A stretch of 64,000 nucleotides of DNA from Acidihalobacter aeolianus (GTDB lineage: Bacteria; Pseudomonadota; Gammaproteobacteria; DSM-5130; Acidihalobacteraceae). Where the stretch lies: assembly GCF_001753165.1 (NCBI RefSeq), contig NZ_CP017448.1:2669183-2733182 (forward strand). Reading direction: 5' to 3'. Shown one piece after another: positions 1-9,966 of the stretch. The translations under genes were made by a program, and so were the position numbers. Numbering within the stretch: position 1 is the first letter of the stretch; each line of letters begins with the position of its first letter. A model generated the notes under the pieces. The model worked only from the letters and a program-made list of their open reading frames with translations, was not told the DNA's origin and did not search any database.

Positions 1-462
1 AAAATCATCCCGCTCGAGCATCCGCGCGACGGTATGCTTGGCCGCTAGGGCAACAAGATCGGCTGCGCTCATCTCTCCCATCCATGACGAATTGAACATC
101 ACGGTTGTTCTGGATGGGTCGAGTATTTTGTAGATCTGTTCTTCGTAGGTTCGGGCATTGGCCGCGACCTGATCGCGCGTCAATGGAGGGCGGGTCGCGC
201 TCTTGCCAGTAGGGTCACCGATCATCCCCGTGAAGTCGCCAATCAGAAACAGGACCTCGTGCCCGAGTTCCTGAAATTGGCGAAGCTTGTTAAGCAGCAC
301 CACGTGCCCCAGGTGTAGGTCAGGTGCCGTGGGGTCAAACCCAGCCTTTATCCTGAGTGGCCGATCTTCTTTCAACAGATTGACCAGATCCTCGCCCGGC
401 AGAATCTCTTCTACCCCCCGGCTCAACTCGGCCAAAGCCTTTTCCACCGAGACCTTCTTCAT
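1..462 (-). CDS. tyrS: Tyrosyl-tRNA synthetase, N-terminal part (cut by window edge)
   Basis: Class I aminoacyl-tRNA synthetase that charges tRNA-Tyr in the cytosol. Reading the minus strand from the ATG at 462 gives a protein beginning [20 protein letters not shown], followed by the class I nucleotide-binding signature [15 protein letters not shown] at about residues 33-47 and the stretch [14 protein letters not shown]. About 154 residues are visible; the C-terminal catalytic part and S4 domain lie outside the window. The start has GGAG six bases upstream and a TATGAT hexamer at 479-474. It is divergent from the M23 peptidase gene, an arrangement common in gammaproteobacteria. Confidence 0.95.
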   Translation of the reverse strand, partial: MKKVSVEKALAELSRGVEEILPGEDLVNLLKEDRPLRIKAGFDPTAPDLHLGHVVLLNKLRQFQELGHEVLFLIGDFTGMIGDPTGKSATRPPLTRDQVAANARTYEEQIYKILDPSRTTVMFNSSWMGEMSAADLVALAAKHTVARMLERDDF

Positions 463-488
463 AAACCACTCCAATCATATGGCCATCA

Positions 489-517
489 TTGACCCGCCGC
501 CACCACCCGTTTATGTT
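489..517 (+). promoter_or_regulatory. Candidate sigma-70 promoter for the M23 peptidase operon
   Basis: TTGACC (489-494) and TATGTT (512-517) are separated by 17 bases and lie about 35 bases ahead of the GTG start at 553. The region is the short divergent spacer with tyrS. The call rests on hexamer similarity and spacing only. Confidence 0.45.
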
Positions 518-552
518 GCTTCCAACCCCATGCTGCATGGAGATACCAGACG

Positions 553-1941
553 GTGCGCGGGCAGGACTTCAAATACCTTGTCGATCGGCGCAAGCCTCGC
601 CGCCGCCGATATCTGCGCTACACGCTGCTCGTGGCAACGATCTGCATGGTAGCGATCGCAATCGCCACAGCCACACATTCAGACGCAAGCATCGGCAACA
701 AACTGACACACTCCAACAAAGCCGTCGATCATATCGAAAAACCCAAGGCAACCGCACGCCACTACATTCCACTGGCGCTCCCACCAAATTCTGATACCCA
801 AAAACCTGCGCAACCCCGGGCCCACACGGAGGGCAAACTCAAAACCATCGCCCTGGATGTGCGCCGCGGAGACACTCTCACTTCCCTATTGGCCCAGGTG
901 GGCATGGGTGATGCCACCTCTCTGCTCATAAAGGCCGATACAGCAGATGAACGACTTAGCCGGCTAAGGCCCGGGCAGAAAATTGAAATCGCCATCAAGC
1001 ATGGAACGCTACAACGCCTGGACATGCCCAGTGGAGACACGACGTTCACCCGTTTCCTTCGCAATGGCAATGCCTATCGCCCCTACACCATAGAACGGCA
1101 TTACGAACACCGACTGACCCAAGTACACGGGGTCATCAGAGAGTCCTTGTTCATTGACGGACAAAAAGCCGGTCTATCCAACGCCCAAATCATGGAAATG
1201 GCTGAGATCTTTGGGTGGGACATCGATTTTGCGCAGGATCTACGGCCGGGCGACCGTTTCACTGTGGTACTGGAAGCACTCTACAACGCGAGTGGCGAAA
1301 AGGCGGGCGAAGGGCACATTCAGGCTGCGGAATTCACCACACAAGGGCGACGCCATGTGGCGATCCGTTATAGACGGAACGGCCATGCCGACTATTACTC
1401 TCCGGACGGACACAACAACCTCCGCAAAGCGTTCCTACGCACCCCAGTGGCGTTTACCCGAATCAGCTCACGCTTCGGCATGCGCAAACACCCGATCTTG
1501 AACCGAATACGCGCTCACAAGGGGGTGGATTATGCTGCCCCCATCGGCACACCCGTGCGTGCTTCCGGAGATGGGAAGGCCGTCTTCATCGGGTGGAAGG
1601 GTGGCTACGGCCGTGTCGTCGTACTACGCCACGGCCAGCATTACAGCACGGTCTACGGGCATCTATCGCGTTTTGCACATGGGCTCAAAGCCGGCACTCA
1701 TGTACGGCAAGGGCAGGTCATCGCCTATGTCGGCCGCTCGGGGCTAGCCACTGGACCACATCTACACTATGAGTTTCGCGTTGACGGCGTGCACCGCAAT
1801 CCTCTGACCGTCGTGCTGCCTGCAGCCCAACCGTTGCCTACCAGCGACTTAAGCGACTTCCAGGCTCGAGCGCAGCCATTGGTCGCCATGCTGACGACAT
1901 ATCGCAATACCGCAATCGCCATGAACGGGCCGACTCCGTAG
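553..1941 (+). CDS. M23 family murein endopeptidase (OapA/LysM-like N-terminus)
   Basis: Periplasmic zinc metallopeptidase that should cleave peptidoglycan cross-bridges, as MepM/YebA-type proteins do. The protein has a basic N-terminus with one membrane segment (about residues 22-42, LRYTLLVATICMVAIAIATA), an OapA/LysM-like region around residues 95-150, and a C-terminal M23 domain with zinc-ligand motifs HKGVDYAAP near residue 325 and GPHLHYEFRVDG near 400. At 462 aa it fits the long gammaproteobacterial form. The start is GTG at 553 with GGAGA nine bases upstream. The stop is immediately followed by the anmK ATG, so the two are probably co-transcribed. Confidence 0.92.
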   Translation: MRGQDFKYLVDRRKPRRRRYLRYTLLVATICMVAIAIATATHSDASIGNKLTHSNKAVDHIEKPKATARHYIPLALPPNSDTQKPAQPRAHTEGKLKTIALDVRRGDTLTSLLAQVGMGDATSLLIKADTADERLSRLRPGQKIEIAIKHGTLQRLDMPSGDTTFTRFLRNGNAYRPYTIERHYEHRLTQVHGVIRESLFIDGQKAGLSNAQIMEMAEIFGWDIDFAQDLRPGDRFTVVLEALYNASGEKAGEGHIQAAEFTTQGRRHVAIRYRRNGHADYYSPDGHNNLRKAFLRTPVAFTRISSRFGMRKHPILNRIRAHKGVDYAAPIGTPVRASGDGKAVFIGWKGGYGRVVVLRHGQHYSTVYGHLSRFAHGLKAGTHVRQGQVIAYVGRSGLATGPHLHYEFRVDGVHRNPLTVVLPAAQPLPTSDLSDFQARAQPLVAMLTTYRNTAIAMNGPTP

Positions 1942-3069
1942 ATGCAACGGTTTTATATCGGCCTGATGTCAGGCACCAGTCTGGACGGCGTTGACGCCGT
2001 ACTCGTCTCAATAGACGACGACTTGATACAACACATATCGGCAACAACCAGGCCCATGCCGGGCGAGTTGCGTCGTGAAATCCTGGAGATGATCGCCTCG
2101 CCGCAAACCATCGACCTGGATCGCCTGGGTATGCTGGATTCCCGCCTGGGCAAGCTTTTCGGACAGACGGCGCTCGACCTGCTGACGGGAACTCACACAA
2201 AGCCCGATGAGATTCACGCAATCGGCAGTCACGGTCAGACCCTATGGCACCGTCCAGCTCTGCCCACGTCGTTTACGATGCAACTGGGTGATCCCAACGT
2301 GATCGCCGAAGTCACCGGAATTACGACGGTAGCAGACTTCCGTCGACGCGACATGGCGGCCGGCGGGCAAGGCGCCCCACTCGTACCGGCATTCCATCGG
2401 GCATACCTTCGCCAGGCGCATGAAGCCAGGGTCGTTCTCAACCTTGGTGGCATGGCCAATATCTCCCTGCTCCCGAGCGACGCGGATCACGACGTAACAG
2501 GCTTCGATACAGGCCCAGGCAATGTGCTACTCGACCTGCATGCCCTTCGGCATCTTGATCGACCCTGCGATCATGCGGGGGAGTGGGGAGCCAGTGGACA
2601 CATCGATCAAAACTTGCTCGACAGGATGCTTACCGATCCATATTTCATGGCACAGCCGCCAAAGAGCACTGGACGCGAGTACTTCAACGAGGCTTGGCTC
2701 CAGAGGCAGCTGGCCGCAGGGCCCGAACTTGCTCCAGCCGACATTCAGGCCACGCTAACCGAACTCACGGCCCGCAGCGTTACCGACGCCATCCACGCGC
2801 ACAGTTCAAAATGCGACCGCATGCTGGTGTGTGGCGGCGGGGTTCACAACAAACATCTGATGCGACGCTTGTCGGCATTATTGGCACCCGCCACCGTGGA
2901 GTCGACGGAAACGTACGGCATTGCACCGGACTGGGTGGAAGCAACGGCCTTCGCCTGGCTGGCAGACCGCACACTGAAAGGATTCCCGGGTAACCTGCCC
3001 TCAGTGACCGGGGCAAGACACCCCGTGATTCTTGGTGCCATCTACCCAGGCGCAAGCTATTCCGCCTAA
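1942..3069 (+). CDS. anmK: Anhydro-N-acetylmuramic acid kinase
   Basis: Phosphorylates and hydrolyses 1,6-anhydro-MurNAc released during cell-wall turnover, feeding it back into peptidoglycan recycling. The 375-aa protein starts with the family signature YIGLMSGTSLDGVDAVL and has the kinase-fold motifs GSHGQTLWHRP, NLGGMANISLLP and GFDTGPGNVLLD. The ATG directly follows the M23 peptidase stop, suggesting an operon that joins wall cutting and recycling. AmpD, another recycling enzyme, is encoded at about 44 kb. Confidence 0.96.
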   Translation: MQRFYIGLMSGTSLDGVDAVLVSIDDDLIQHISATTRPMPGELRREILEMIASPQTIDLDRLGMLDSRLGKLFGQTALDLLTGTHTKPDEIHAIGSHGQTLWHRPALPTSFTMQLGDPNVIAEVTGITTVADFRRRDMAAGGQGAPLVPAFHRAYLRQAHEARVVLNLGGMANISLLPSDADHDVTGFDTGPGNVLLDLHALRHLDRPCDHAGEWGASGHIDQNLLDRMLTDPYFMAQPPKSTGREYFNEAWLQRQLAAGPELAPADIQATLTELTARSVTDAIHAHSSKCDRMLVCGGGVHNKHLMRRLSALLAPATVESTETYGIAPDWVEATAFAWLADRTLKGFPGNLPSVTGARHPVILGAIYPGASYSA

Positions 3070-3141
3070 TGAAGACACAGCGAAGCCCACGAAAAAAACG
3101 AATCGCCTCGCCGTGTCCTGAATAGCGTCTACTGGACTACC

Positions 3142-3501
3142 TTAAACCGAGAAGGACGAACCACAACCGCAGGTGGTCGTGGCATTGGGGTTGCGAATGA
3201 CAAACTGAGCCCCCTCCAACCCCTCGGTATAATCGATCTCGGCACCCACCAGATACTGATAACTCATGGGATCGATCAACAAGGTCACACCGGCATTCTC
3301 AACGGTGGTGTCGCCATCACCGATGTTTTCGTCGAATGTGAATCCGTATTGGAAACCGGAGCACCCCCCGCCGGTTACAAACACCCGTAATTTGAGATTC
3401 GGGTTGTTTTCCTCATCGATGAGTTCCTTGACCTTGCGAGCCGCAGAATCGGTAAACAAGAGCGGATCGGGCATCGTGGTTTCGGCAGTTTCGATACTCA
3501 T
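3142..3501 (-). CDS. erpA: Iron-sulfur cluster insertion protein ErpA
   Basis: A-type carrier that delivers Fe-S clusters to apoproteins. The 119-aa protein has the HesB/IscA fold signature, with the three cluster-ligand cysteines in [11 protein letters not shown] and the C-terminal [10 protein letters not shown]. The start ATG at 3501 has GGAGGGA seven bases upstream. The upstream spacer contains a palindrome matching the IscR type-1 site (3557-3573), so control by cluster status is likely. It lies in the bactofilin / DUF6776 / argC neighbourhood. Confidence 0.96.
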   Translation of the reverse strand: MSIETAETTMPDPLLFTDSAARKVKELIDEENNPNLKLRVFVTGGGCSGFQYGFTFDENIGDGDTTVENAGVTLLIDPMSYQYLVGAEIDYTEGLEGAQFVIRNPNATTTCGCGSSFSV

Positions 3502-3556
3502 GAACGCTTCCCTCCATCGCAGCGTTTCCCATCACGGGAAACAACGCTATCTTAAG

Positions 3557-3573
3557 TTGACTAATTTAGTCAA
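3557..3573 (-). promoter_or_regulatory. Putative IscR type-1 operator upstream of erpA
   Basis: On the minus strand the site reads TTGACTAAATTAGTCAA, a perfect 8+8 dyad around one base. It fits the core of the published IscR type-1 consensus (YYGACTRWWWYAGTCRR) at every position. It overlaps the bactofilin stop codon at 3570-3572 and sits 56-72 bases ahead of the erpA start. TTGACT could also serve as a -35 box. Binding itself is inferred. Confidence 0.7.
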
Positions 3574-3995
3574 GAATCCACTGTATTCTCAGGCTGCTCA
3601 GTAGCCTCTCGACGATCCTCGAGCTGAGGCTTTCCGCCCTTCCGATGCACCAAGTTACCGTTGACTTCGGCACCCACAGCCATCTCAAGGAGATTGTAGT
3701 AAACATCCCCCCTGATCTTCGCATTCGCCGCCAGTTCCAGATGCTCTGACGAATGGACGTCGCCGTCAACCGAACCGTTGAGCACGATGTTCGGGGCATG
3801 CACCTCACCTTCGATAGCACCGTTGCCGCTGAGCACCAACATCGTCCCACTGGTATCGCCCGCTGTTACGTTGCCCTGGACGCGTCCATCAATATGCAAT
3901 CCGCCCACGAAGCTGACTCCACCCGTAATGACGGTACCTTTGCCAATCAAGGTATCCACCTTCACGGCTTGCAACTTCTTTTTGCCTCCCAACAT
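3570..3995 (-). CDS. Bactofilin (polymer-forming cytoskeletal protein)
   Basis: Small self-assembling beta-helical protein of the CcmA/bactofilin family, which forms membrane-associated filaments involved in cell shape or polar organisation. The 141-aa sequence has a short N-terminal tail (MLGGKKKLQAVKVDTLIGKG) and repeating G-x-V/I-x-G turns such as GRVQGNVTAG, GAIEGEVHAP and GSVDGDVHSS, typical of the beta-helix. The C-terminus is a polar, disordered-looking tail. It begins 3 bases after the DUF6776-like gene, so it is probably co-transcribed with argC. Its stop lies inside the putative IscR site of erpA. Confidence 0.93.
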   Translation of the reverse strand: MLGGKKKLQAVKVDTLIGKGTVITGGVSFVGGLHIDGRVQGNVTAGDTSGTMLVLSGNGAIEGEVHAPNIVLNGSVDGDVHSSEHLELAANAKIRGDVYYNLLEMAVGAEVNGNLVHRKGGKPQLEDRREATEQPENTVDS

Positions 3996-3998
3996 GAG

Positions 3999-4724
3999 CT
4001 AACCCTCCATGCTCGTAGCCTGCTTCCAGGATACTTTCTGCTCGACGCCGGCCACATGCCGGGTAAACGGCGTCACCCGAATATCGATTTGCTCAGGTGT
4101 GAACCCGGCCGGCAAGGCGAACCCTCCGCTGAAGGCATGAAAGTAACGGAACGAAAAATCCATAGTCCCTGCGCCCATCTGGTTCAGATCCAGTGTCTTT
4201 GCCTTGCCACCCATCTGCCCCAGTATCTGCACCGCGATCTTACCCTTGACCACCCGGTGCTTGTCCTGAACCTGAGTCAGCACCAAACGGTACCGGTATT
4301 GCTTGCTCTGTCCACCCGTTATCTGGAAATGCTGTAGGTGTAATCCGGGCTTGAGTTTATGCGGCGAGACGATACTACGGTAAAATGAAACCTCTTCCGT
4401 CAGGTCGGCCAACTTCCCCTGCATCTGATTGAGCATTGCTTGTACGCGTCGCATCGCTTCGCGATCGATCTCGCCGGCGCGTCCCAGCTGGGCACTCTTG
4501 TCGAGCAATGCGCTGTTGCGCTTCTGCAAATAAGAAACCTGTGTCCGAAGCTGCGAAAGTTCGCTGCGCATGTGCCCCGCCACCATGCCAGAAGCCCTAT
4601 ATCCAGCCAGGTACAAGCCTACACCTGCTATCACCAACGCCACGGCCGCAAGCGCAAACCCCAGACGCTTACGTACGGGGTGGTGCACGCGTAGTTCATA
4701 ACCTTTGCTCACCGGACGGCGCAT
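3999..4724 (-). CDS. DUF6776-like inner-membrane coiled-coil protein
   Basis: Protein of unknown function found between argC and a bactofilin gene in many gammaproteobacteria. It has a basic cytoplasmic N-terminus, one membrane segment (FALAAVALVIAGVGLYLAG, about residues 23-41), a coiled coil (about residues 50-115, rich in L, Q, R and E heptads) and a periplasmic C-terminal domain of about 110 residues. I use ATG at 4724; a TTG at 4733 would overlap the argC stop. The topology next to a filament-forming bactofilin suggests a membrane partner, but that is inference. Confidence 0.75.
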   Translation of the reverse strand: MRRPVSKGYELRVHHPVRKRLGFALAAVALVIAGVGLYLAGYRASGMVAGHMRSELSQLRTQVSYLQKRNSALLDKSAQLGRAGEIDREAMRRVQAMLNQMQGKLADLTEEVSFYRSIVSPHKLKPGLHLQHFQITGGQSKQYRYRLVLTQVQDKHRVVKGKIAVQILGQMGGKAKTLDLNQMGAGTMDFSFRYFHAFSGGFALPAGFTPEQIDIRVTPFTRHVAGVEQKVSWKQATSMEG

Positions 4725-4729
4725 TCTGC

Positions 4730-5764
4730 TCAAGGCACCACCGGTGCATATCGGAGACCGGTATCCTCGGGCAGCCCAAACATCAGATTCATATTCTGCA
4801 CGGCTTGACCGGCGGCCCCTTTAACTAAGTTATCGATGACGGAAAGCACGATCACATGACCAGACTCACTTTGCCGATGCAACGCAATGCGGCAAAGATT
4901 AACACCGCGCACGCTCGCCGTTTCTGGATGTGATCCTTGAGGAAGAACATCGACGAAAGGCTCCCTCTGATAAGTTTCTTCATATAAGGCCTGCACGTCG
5001 ATATCAGGCGCGACCTGAGCGTAGCAGGTCGCGTGAATACCTCGAATCATCGGCACAACATGCGGAACGAAAAGCAACTCGCGCGTCTGGCCGGCCACTG
5101 CATCGAGAGCCTGCTTTATCTCGGGCAGATGGCGATGCCCTGAAACTCCGTACGCTTTGAAGTTTTCACTTAGCTCCGCCAGCAAATTACCCACGACGGC
5201 TCGCCGGCCGGCACCACTGACGCCGGATTTGGCATCTGCAATGAGCGCACCCAACGGGGCCGCTCCACTACGCAGCAACGGCAGAAACGCCAGGATCACC
5301 GCAGTTGGGTAGCAACCTGGGTTCGCAACCAGACGGGCATCGCGCAGCGCATCGCGATTTAACTCCGGCAAACCGTAGACCACATCCTGCAACAGCTCGG
5401 GACAGGCATGTGGTTCACCGTACCAACGTGCCCACAGATCCGGGTCGCGCAACCTGAAGTCAGCGGCCAAATCGATAACCCGGACACCGTTCTCCAACAG
5501 CACGGGCACTTGCCGCATGGCGACCCCGTTAGGGGTAGCGAAAAAAACCAGGTCGCAGGATGTCAGGTCTGCCGTCTCCTCAGCCTCGAACATCAGGTCA
5601 GTATGTCCGCGCAGATGTGGGAACACAGCATCGACCCGGCGACCGGCTTCACTTCGCGATACCAAGCAATGCAGCATTGCCTGCGGGTGCGAGAGCAACA
5701 AACGCATGAGCTCAATGCCACCGTACCCGGTGCCGCCAACAATGCCGACGCGTATCCGTTCCAT
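4730..5764 (-). CDS. argC: N-acetyl-gamma-glutamyl-phosphate reductase
   Basis: NADPH-dependent third step of arginine biosynthesis. From ATG 5764 (AGGAAG seven bases upstream) the protein is 344 aa, the usual length, and opens with the Rossmann motif [19 protein letters not shown]. The catalytic cysteine lies in [20 protein letters not shown], near residue 150. An in-frame extension to 5944 exists but lacks family similarity. It heads the run argC, DUF6776-like protein, bactofilin on the minus strand. Confidence 0.97.
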   Translation of the reverse strand: MERIRVGIVGGTGYGGIELMRLLLSHPQAMLHCLVSRSEAGRRVDAVFPHLRGHTDLMFEAEETADLTSCDLVFFATPNGVAMRQVPVLLENGVRVIDLAADFRLRDPDLWARWYGEPHACPELLQDVVYGLPELNRDALRDARLVANPGCYPTAVILAFLPLLRSGAAPLGALIADAKSGVSGAGRRAVVGNLLAELSENFKAYGVSGHRHLPEIKQALDAVAGQTRELLFVPHVVPMIRGIHATCYAQVAPDIDVQALYEETYQREPFVDVLPQGSHPETASVRGVNLCRIALHRQSESGHVIVLSVIDNLVKGAAGQAVQNMNLMFGLPEDTGLRYAPVVP

Positions 5765-5942
5765 ATCTTCCTGCTGTGCTTCATGAATGATGGTGCGACA
5801 TCTTATAAGCACACTGGGTATGGACGCCACCGGGTGCGCTTGCCTTGCGTTCGGGAGGCGCATACACAACAATAAGCGACTTTTCGCGGCCACTGCTGTC
5901 TGGGGGCCGCATTCATCCGCACCGTTTCCATCCATAGGCTCC

Positions 5943-7283
5943 ATGTTCAGACGGCTCGTGCAATCGACCCTTGGCCGCCTCGCCCCTGACGGCTGGCGTA
6001 TTCGGCTGATTTTTTGGGTCGGTGCGGTGCTGGTCGGCGTGGTTGCAAGCTTCTTCGCCAGCGCGGCTGATTATGCCAACGCGCTCTTTCGACATCTGGT
6101 GGCCATCTCGCCCTTCTTGCCGCTGGTCGTCACGCCCGGGTTGATCATGTTGGCCGCCTGGATCACCCAGCGCTGGTTTCAGGGAGCGGAAGGCAGCGGT
6201 ATCCCACAATGTATCGCCGCGCTCGATATCCACGAAGAATCCGTGCGTGCACGCATGCTGTCTTGGCGTATCGCCTTCGGCAAGATCATCCTGACTCTGC
6301 TCGGCCTGTTAAGCGGTGCCTCGATCGGACGTGAAGGACCAACCGTGCACATCGGCGCTGCCGTGCTCTTCAGCCTGGGGCGCCTAGGAAGGTTTCCGTT
6401 TCACTATATGGATCGCGGGATGATACTGGCCGGCGGCGCTGCCGGTATTGCTGCTGCGTTCAACACCCCGCTGGCCGGAATACTTTTCGCGATCGAGGAA
6501 ATGAGTCGCTCTTTCGAGGAAAGAACCAGCGGAACGCTAATTACCGCAGTGTTGTTGGCTGGTATCACCTCAATCGCCCTACTCGGTAACTACACCTATC
6601 TTGGTGTCGTGCCCGCCAATGTTTCAGTCAGAACCGGATTGCTCCCAGTCTTGGTATGCGGGGTCGCCGGAGGACTGCTCGGCGGGCTGTTCAGCACACT
6701 ATTGATCCGCGGACAACGTTGGCTGAGGCCCATCTACAAACGCCACACACTCATCGTCGCCGGCATTTGCGGCCTCGGCATCGCGTTCATCGGACTAGCA
6801 TCGGGTGGTCTGACATACGGCTCTGGCTATGAGGCCGCGAAGGGACTGGTGCAGCATACCGAAGCCGTCAATGACACATTCCCATACCTCAAGCTGCTGG
6901 CGACCGCTATCTCCTACTGGAGCGGCATACCCGGCGGCATCTTCGCCCCCTCCTTAGCCACTGGTGCCGGACTTGGCGCACACCTTGCGCATTGGTTCCC
7001 ACATACCGAACTCGCGGCCATGGTTTTGCTCGGCACAGTGGCCTATTTTGCTGGCGTAGTACAAACCCCCATTACCGCGTTCGTCATCGTGATGGAGATG
7101 ACGCACAATAACGACCTGCTCATTCCTTTGATGGCTACGGCCTTCATTGCCTACGGCACCTCGCGTCTAGTCTGCCCGAAACCCATTTATCGCGCGCTTG
7201 CGGAGGATTTCCTGGCAACCGCCCCGCGCCCGGAGCCCGTTGCTGCGGCAGAAACAGTCGCGCCAGACGCAAAAGCCCCATAG
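5943..7283 (+). CDS. ClC family chloride channel / H+-Cl- antiporter
   Basis: Polytopic inner-membrane anion transporter. The 446-aa protein carries the ClC selectivity motifs: [22 protein letters not shown] (with the gating glutamate), [20 protein letters not shown] and [19 protein letters not shown]. There is no C-terminal CBS pair, so it is the short bacterial form. The ATG at 5943 is chosen because the homologous region starts at MFRRLVQ; an in-frame extension to 5787 overlaps the argC 5' end. The C-terminus is a Pro/Ala-rich tail. The next gene starts 4 bases downstream. Confidence 0.93.
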   Translation: MFRRLVQSTLGRLAPDGWRIRLIFWVGAVLVGVVASFFASAADYANALFRHLVAISPFLPLVVTPGLIMLAAWITQRWFQGAEGSGIPQCIAALDIHEESVRARMLSWRIAFGKIILTLLGLLSGASIGREGPTVHIGAAVLFSLGRLGRFPFHYMDRGMILAGGAAGIAAAFNTPLAGILFAIEEMSRSFEERTSGTLITAVLLAGITSIALLGNYTYLGVVPANVSVRTGLLPVLVCGVAGGLLGGLFSTLLIRGQRWLRPIYKRHTLIVAGICGLGIAFIGLASGGLTYGSGYEAAKGLVQHTEAVNDTFPYLKLLATAISYWSGIPGGIFAPSLATGAGLGAHLAHWFPHTELAAMVLLGTVAYFAGVVQTPITAFVIVMEMTHNNDLLIPLMATAFIAYGTSRLVCPKPIYRALAEDFLATAPRPEPVAAAETVAPDAKAP

Positions 7284-7287
7284 CCGC

Positions 7288-9960
7288 ATGCTGTCGGTCA
7301 TCGTTCCCACCTACAACGAGCGCGACAACGCCGCAGCCCTGCTCCAACGCACACTCGATGCATTCGGGCAAATCCCCGAACCGGCGGAGCTGCTGATCGT
7401 CGACGACGACTCCCCCGACGGCACCGCTGCTGCAATGGAGGCGGAGGCCACAGCACGCCGGGCCGGCGACCGAGTACGCGTGATCACGCGTACCACCGAC
7501 AAGGGTCTCGCCAAGGCCGTTTCCGCCGGTTTCGCAGCTGCCAGCGGGGATGTAGTAGCTGTCATGGACGCCGACCTTTCACATCCCCCCGAACTTTTGC
7601 CTGAATTGCTGGCCGCAGTCCGCAAAGGTGCGGATGTCGCGATCGCCAGCCGCTACGTCAGCGGCGGCGGCACGGAAGGCTGGCCACTCAAGCGCCGTAT
7701 CATTTCGCGGGGTGCCTGCTGGATGGCCCGCCCACTGACCCCGATCCGAGACTCCACATCGGGGTTCTTCGCCTTACGCAAGGAAGTGCTCGAGGGTATG
7801 GAGTTCGTCCCTCGCGGTTACAAGATCGGGCTAGAACTGTTCGCACGCCTGCCCCAAGCGCGTGTGACTGAGGTACCTTTCGTCTTTCGCGACCGCACAC
7901 ACGGCGTCAGCAAGCTCGGTAGTGCCGTCATTCTCGCCTACCTAGTCCAACTCGCCACACTTTACCGTAATCGCTTTCCGCGCTTGGTCGGCTATCTGCA
8001 GTTCGGCCTTATCGGCCTGCTCGGCATGGCCGTCGACTCGGCCATGTTCGCACTTGGCTATTGGTACATCGGGCTCAAGACACTCGGTCCGACACTGGGA
8101 GGATTCTTCGCGCAGACACTGTCCTTCGTCATCGCTGCACGTTTCAACTTCGCACTCAATCGATTATGGACCTTCCGCGAACGACGCCGGCACGCACGCA
8201 TGAGTGTATTCCTCGCAGTCAGCATGATCGGTTTCGTATTGCGCAGCCTGCTGTTCGAATTCATCGTCAGTCTGCCACCGCCTACCAACGGCGGCTGGTG
8301 GGCTGCGCTCGTCCACGCGGTTACTATCGAGCAGATAGCGCTGGTCCTGGGCGTGGTGACCGCGAGCTTGTGGAATTTCTACGGCAGCCGGCGCTGGGCG
8401 TTCCCAGCCGGTGACGAGGAGCTGCCTGCGGGACTACCAAGACCGGCCGAGCTAATTGCGCAAAGCTGGGTGGTCATCCTGCTGGTTAGCGCCGGCATAC
8501 TCAGCGTGTTGTTCGCCTCGCAGACACCGCTTACCTTCGACGAGGCTTACTACTGGCAGTGGTCGCGCCATCTCGCCTGGGGGTACTTCGACCACCCGCC
8601 TATGATCGCGTACCTCATCTATGCCGGCACTAGATTGGTAGGCACCAACCCATTGGGCGTACGCCTGATGCCGGGCATCCTGGCCGTCACCCTGGCCTGG
8701 ATGATCTACCTGTTGGGCAAGGCGTACTGGCGCAATTCCCGGGCCGGTTTATGGGCACTCGTACTAACGGTCACCACGCCACTGTTTGCGGTTGGCGACA
8801 TGATCAGCACCCCTGACACCCCGCTACTGTTCTTCTGGGCCTCTACCATCCTGCTGACACTACGTGCGCTCGAATACGGCCGTCTCGTAGATTGGCTGGC
8901 GGTCGGCGTCAGTGCCGGGCTTGGGATGCTCAGTAAATTCCCCATGATCGTGCTCTATCTCGCGCTCCTGCTCGCCCTGCTCGCTACTGCACGCGGACGA
9001 CGTAGTTTGAAGTCGGCAAAACCCTGGCTGGCACTTGTTATTTCAGTGGTAGTTTCACTTCCCATGATCCTGTGGGAATACCGCAATAACCTCGATTCCA
9101 TCATCTTTCACCTAAAGCAGGGTTTCGGCCCCGCAGCTGGCGCCCATGATCACGCAACCGGCATCGCCACCTTTGGGCAATACCTTTTGGGACAGGCGGG
9201 TGTATTAACCCCACTCGTGTTCATACTCGTGGCGGTTGCCATCGGCTACGCTTGGCTGCGCCGACCACCTGGAGGAGATGAAAGCAACCGTTTGGCACCA
9301 GCCGAAATTCGTCCGTTTCTGCTATTCCCCGCCTTATTGACCTTTGGGCTGTTCGGTGCTGCCAGCTTCCTGCAGAGTAGCGGCCCCAATTGGAGCGCCC
9401 CCGCGTATGTAACAGGCCTCCCGCTAGCAGGTGGCTTACTGGCTGGGATGATTCATCACCGGCTGCGTTTATTGCGCTGGCTTGCCGTCATCACTGTCGG
9501 TTTCGCTGCAGTTGTCTCGCTGTACGCACATATAGAAGTCGCGCACCCGCTCATCCCGTATCCAAATTACCCCCTGACCTTCCCCCTTGACCGACGTCCG
9601 CTGGCACATTGGGTTGACGAGTTGCGGCACAAGGAAACGCAGGATGGACGTGCCCCCTGGATCGTCGGTTCAGATTACAAGATTGCGAGCGTACTCGCCT
9701 TCTACATGAAGGGCCGGCCGGCGACCTATGATCCCTTCGAGGTCGGTTCGGGCAGTGCTTATCTCGCCTGGCAGCGCCTACCGACAACGAGTACGGTCGG
9801 GATCTACATCGGACATGACCCACGCCCAGGGGAACTGAGCCGTCTATTCGTGAGCTACCGCCCCTTGGGCAGCTTCGAACTCAAGCGACTCGGCGTAACT
9901 CTGCGCCGCTACTACGCCTTCGCCGGACCTCTCAAGCCGCAGGCATTTTCACGACACTAG
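7288..9960 (+). CDS. Fusion: polyprenyl-phosphate sugar synthase (GT2) + GtrA + GT39-like transferase
   Basis: An 890-aa protein with three consecutive modules. Residues about 1-230 are a DPM1-like GT2 transferase (SVIVPTYNERDNAAALL, VDDDSPDGT, MDADLSHPPELLPELL). Residues about 235-375 are a GtrA-type four-helix membrane domain (YLQFGLIGLLGMAVDSAMFA, FNFALNRLWTF). Residues about 390-890 are a PMT_2/ArnT-like GT-C domain with the acidic first-loop motif TFDEAYYWQW and many membrane segments. Known roles of these families suggest one protein that loads a sugar onto undecaprenyl phosphate, helps it cross the membrane, and transfers it to a periplasmic acceptor. Sugar and acceptor are unknown. 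The start is the ATG at 7288, 4 bases after the ClC gene. Confidence 0.9.
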   Translation: MLSVIVPTYNERDNAAALLQRTLDAFGQIPEPAELLIVDDDSPDGTAAAMEAEATARRAGDRVRVITRTTDKGLAKAVSAGFAAASGDVVAVMDADLSHPPELLPELLAAVRKGADVAIASRYVSGGGTEGWPLKRRIISRGACWMARPLTPIRDSTSGFFALRKEVLEGMEFVPRGYKIGLELFARLPQARVTEVPFVFRDRTHGVSKLGSAVILAYLVQLATLYRNRFPRLVGYLQFGLIGLLGMAVDSAMFALGYWYIGLKTLGPTLGGFFAQTLSFVIAARFNFALNRLWTFRERRRHARMSVFLAVSMIGFVLRSLLFEFIVSLPPPTNGGWWAALVHAVTIEQIALVLGVVTASLWNFYGSRRWAFPAGDEELPAGLPRPAELIAQSWVVILLVSAGILSVLFASQTPLTFDEAYYWQWSRHLAWGYFDHPPMIAYLIYAGTRLVGTNPLGVRLMPGILAVTLAWMIYLLGKAYWRNSRAGLWALVLTVTTPLFAVGDMISTPDTPLLFFWASTILLTLRALEYGRLVDWLAVGVSAGLGMLSKFPMIVLYLALLLALLATARGRRSLKSAKPWLALVISVVVSLPMILWEYRNNLDSIIFHLKQGFGPAAGAHDHATGIATFGQYLLGQAGVLTPLVFILVAVAIGYAWLRRPPGGDESNRLAPAEIRPFLLFPALLTFGLFGAASFLQSSGPNWSAPAYVTGLPLAGGLLAGMIHHRLRLLRWLAVITVGFAAVVSLYAHIEVAHPLIPYPNYPLTFPLDRRPLAHWVDELRHKETQDGRAPWIVGSDYKIASVLAFYMKGRPATYDPFEVGSGSAYLAWQRLPTTSTVGIYIGHDPRPGELSRLFVSYRPLGSFELKRLGVTLRRYYAFAGPLKPQAFSRH

Positions 9961-9966
9961 GCCTAA

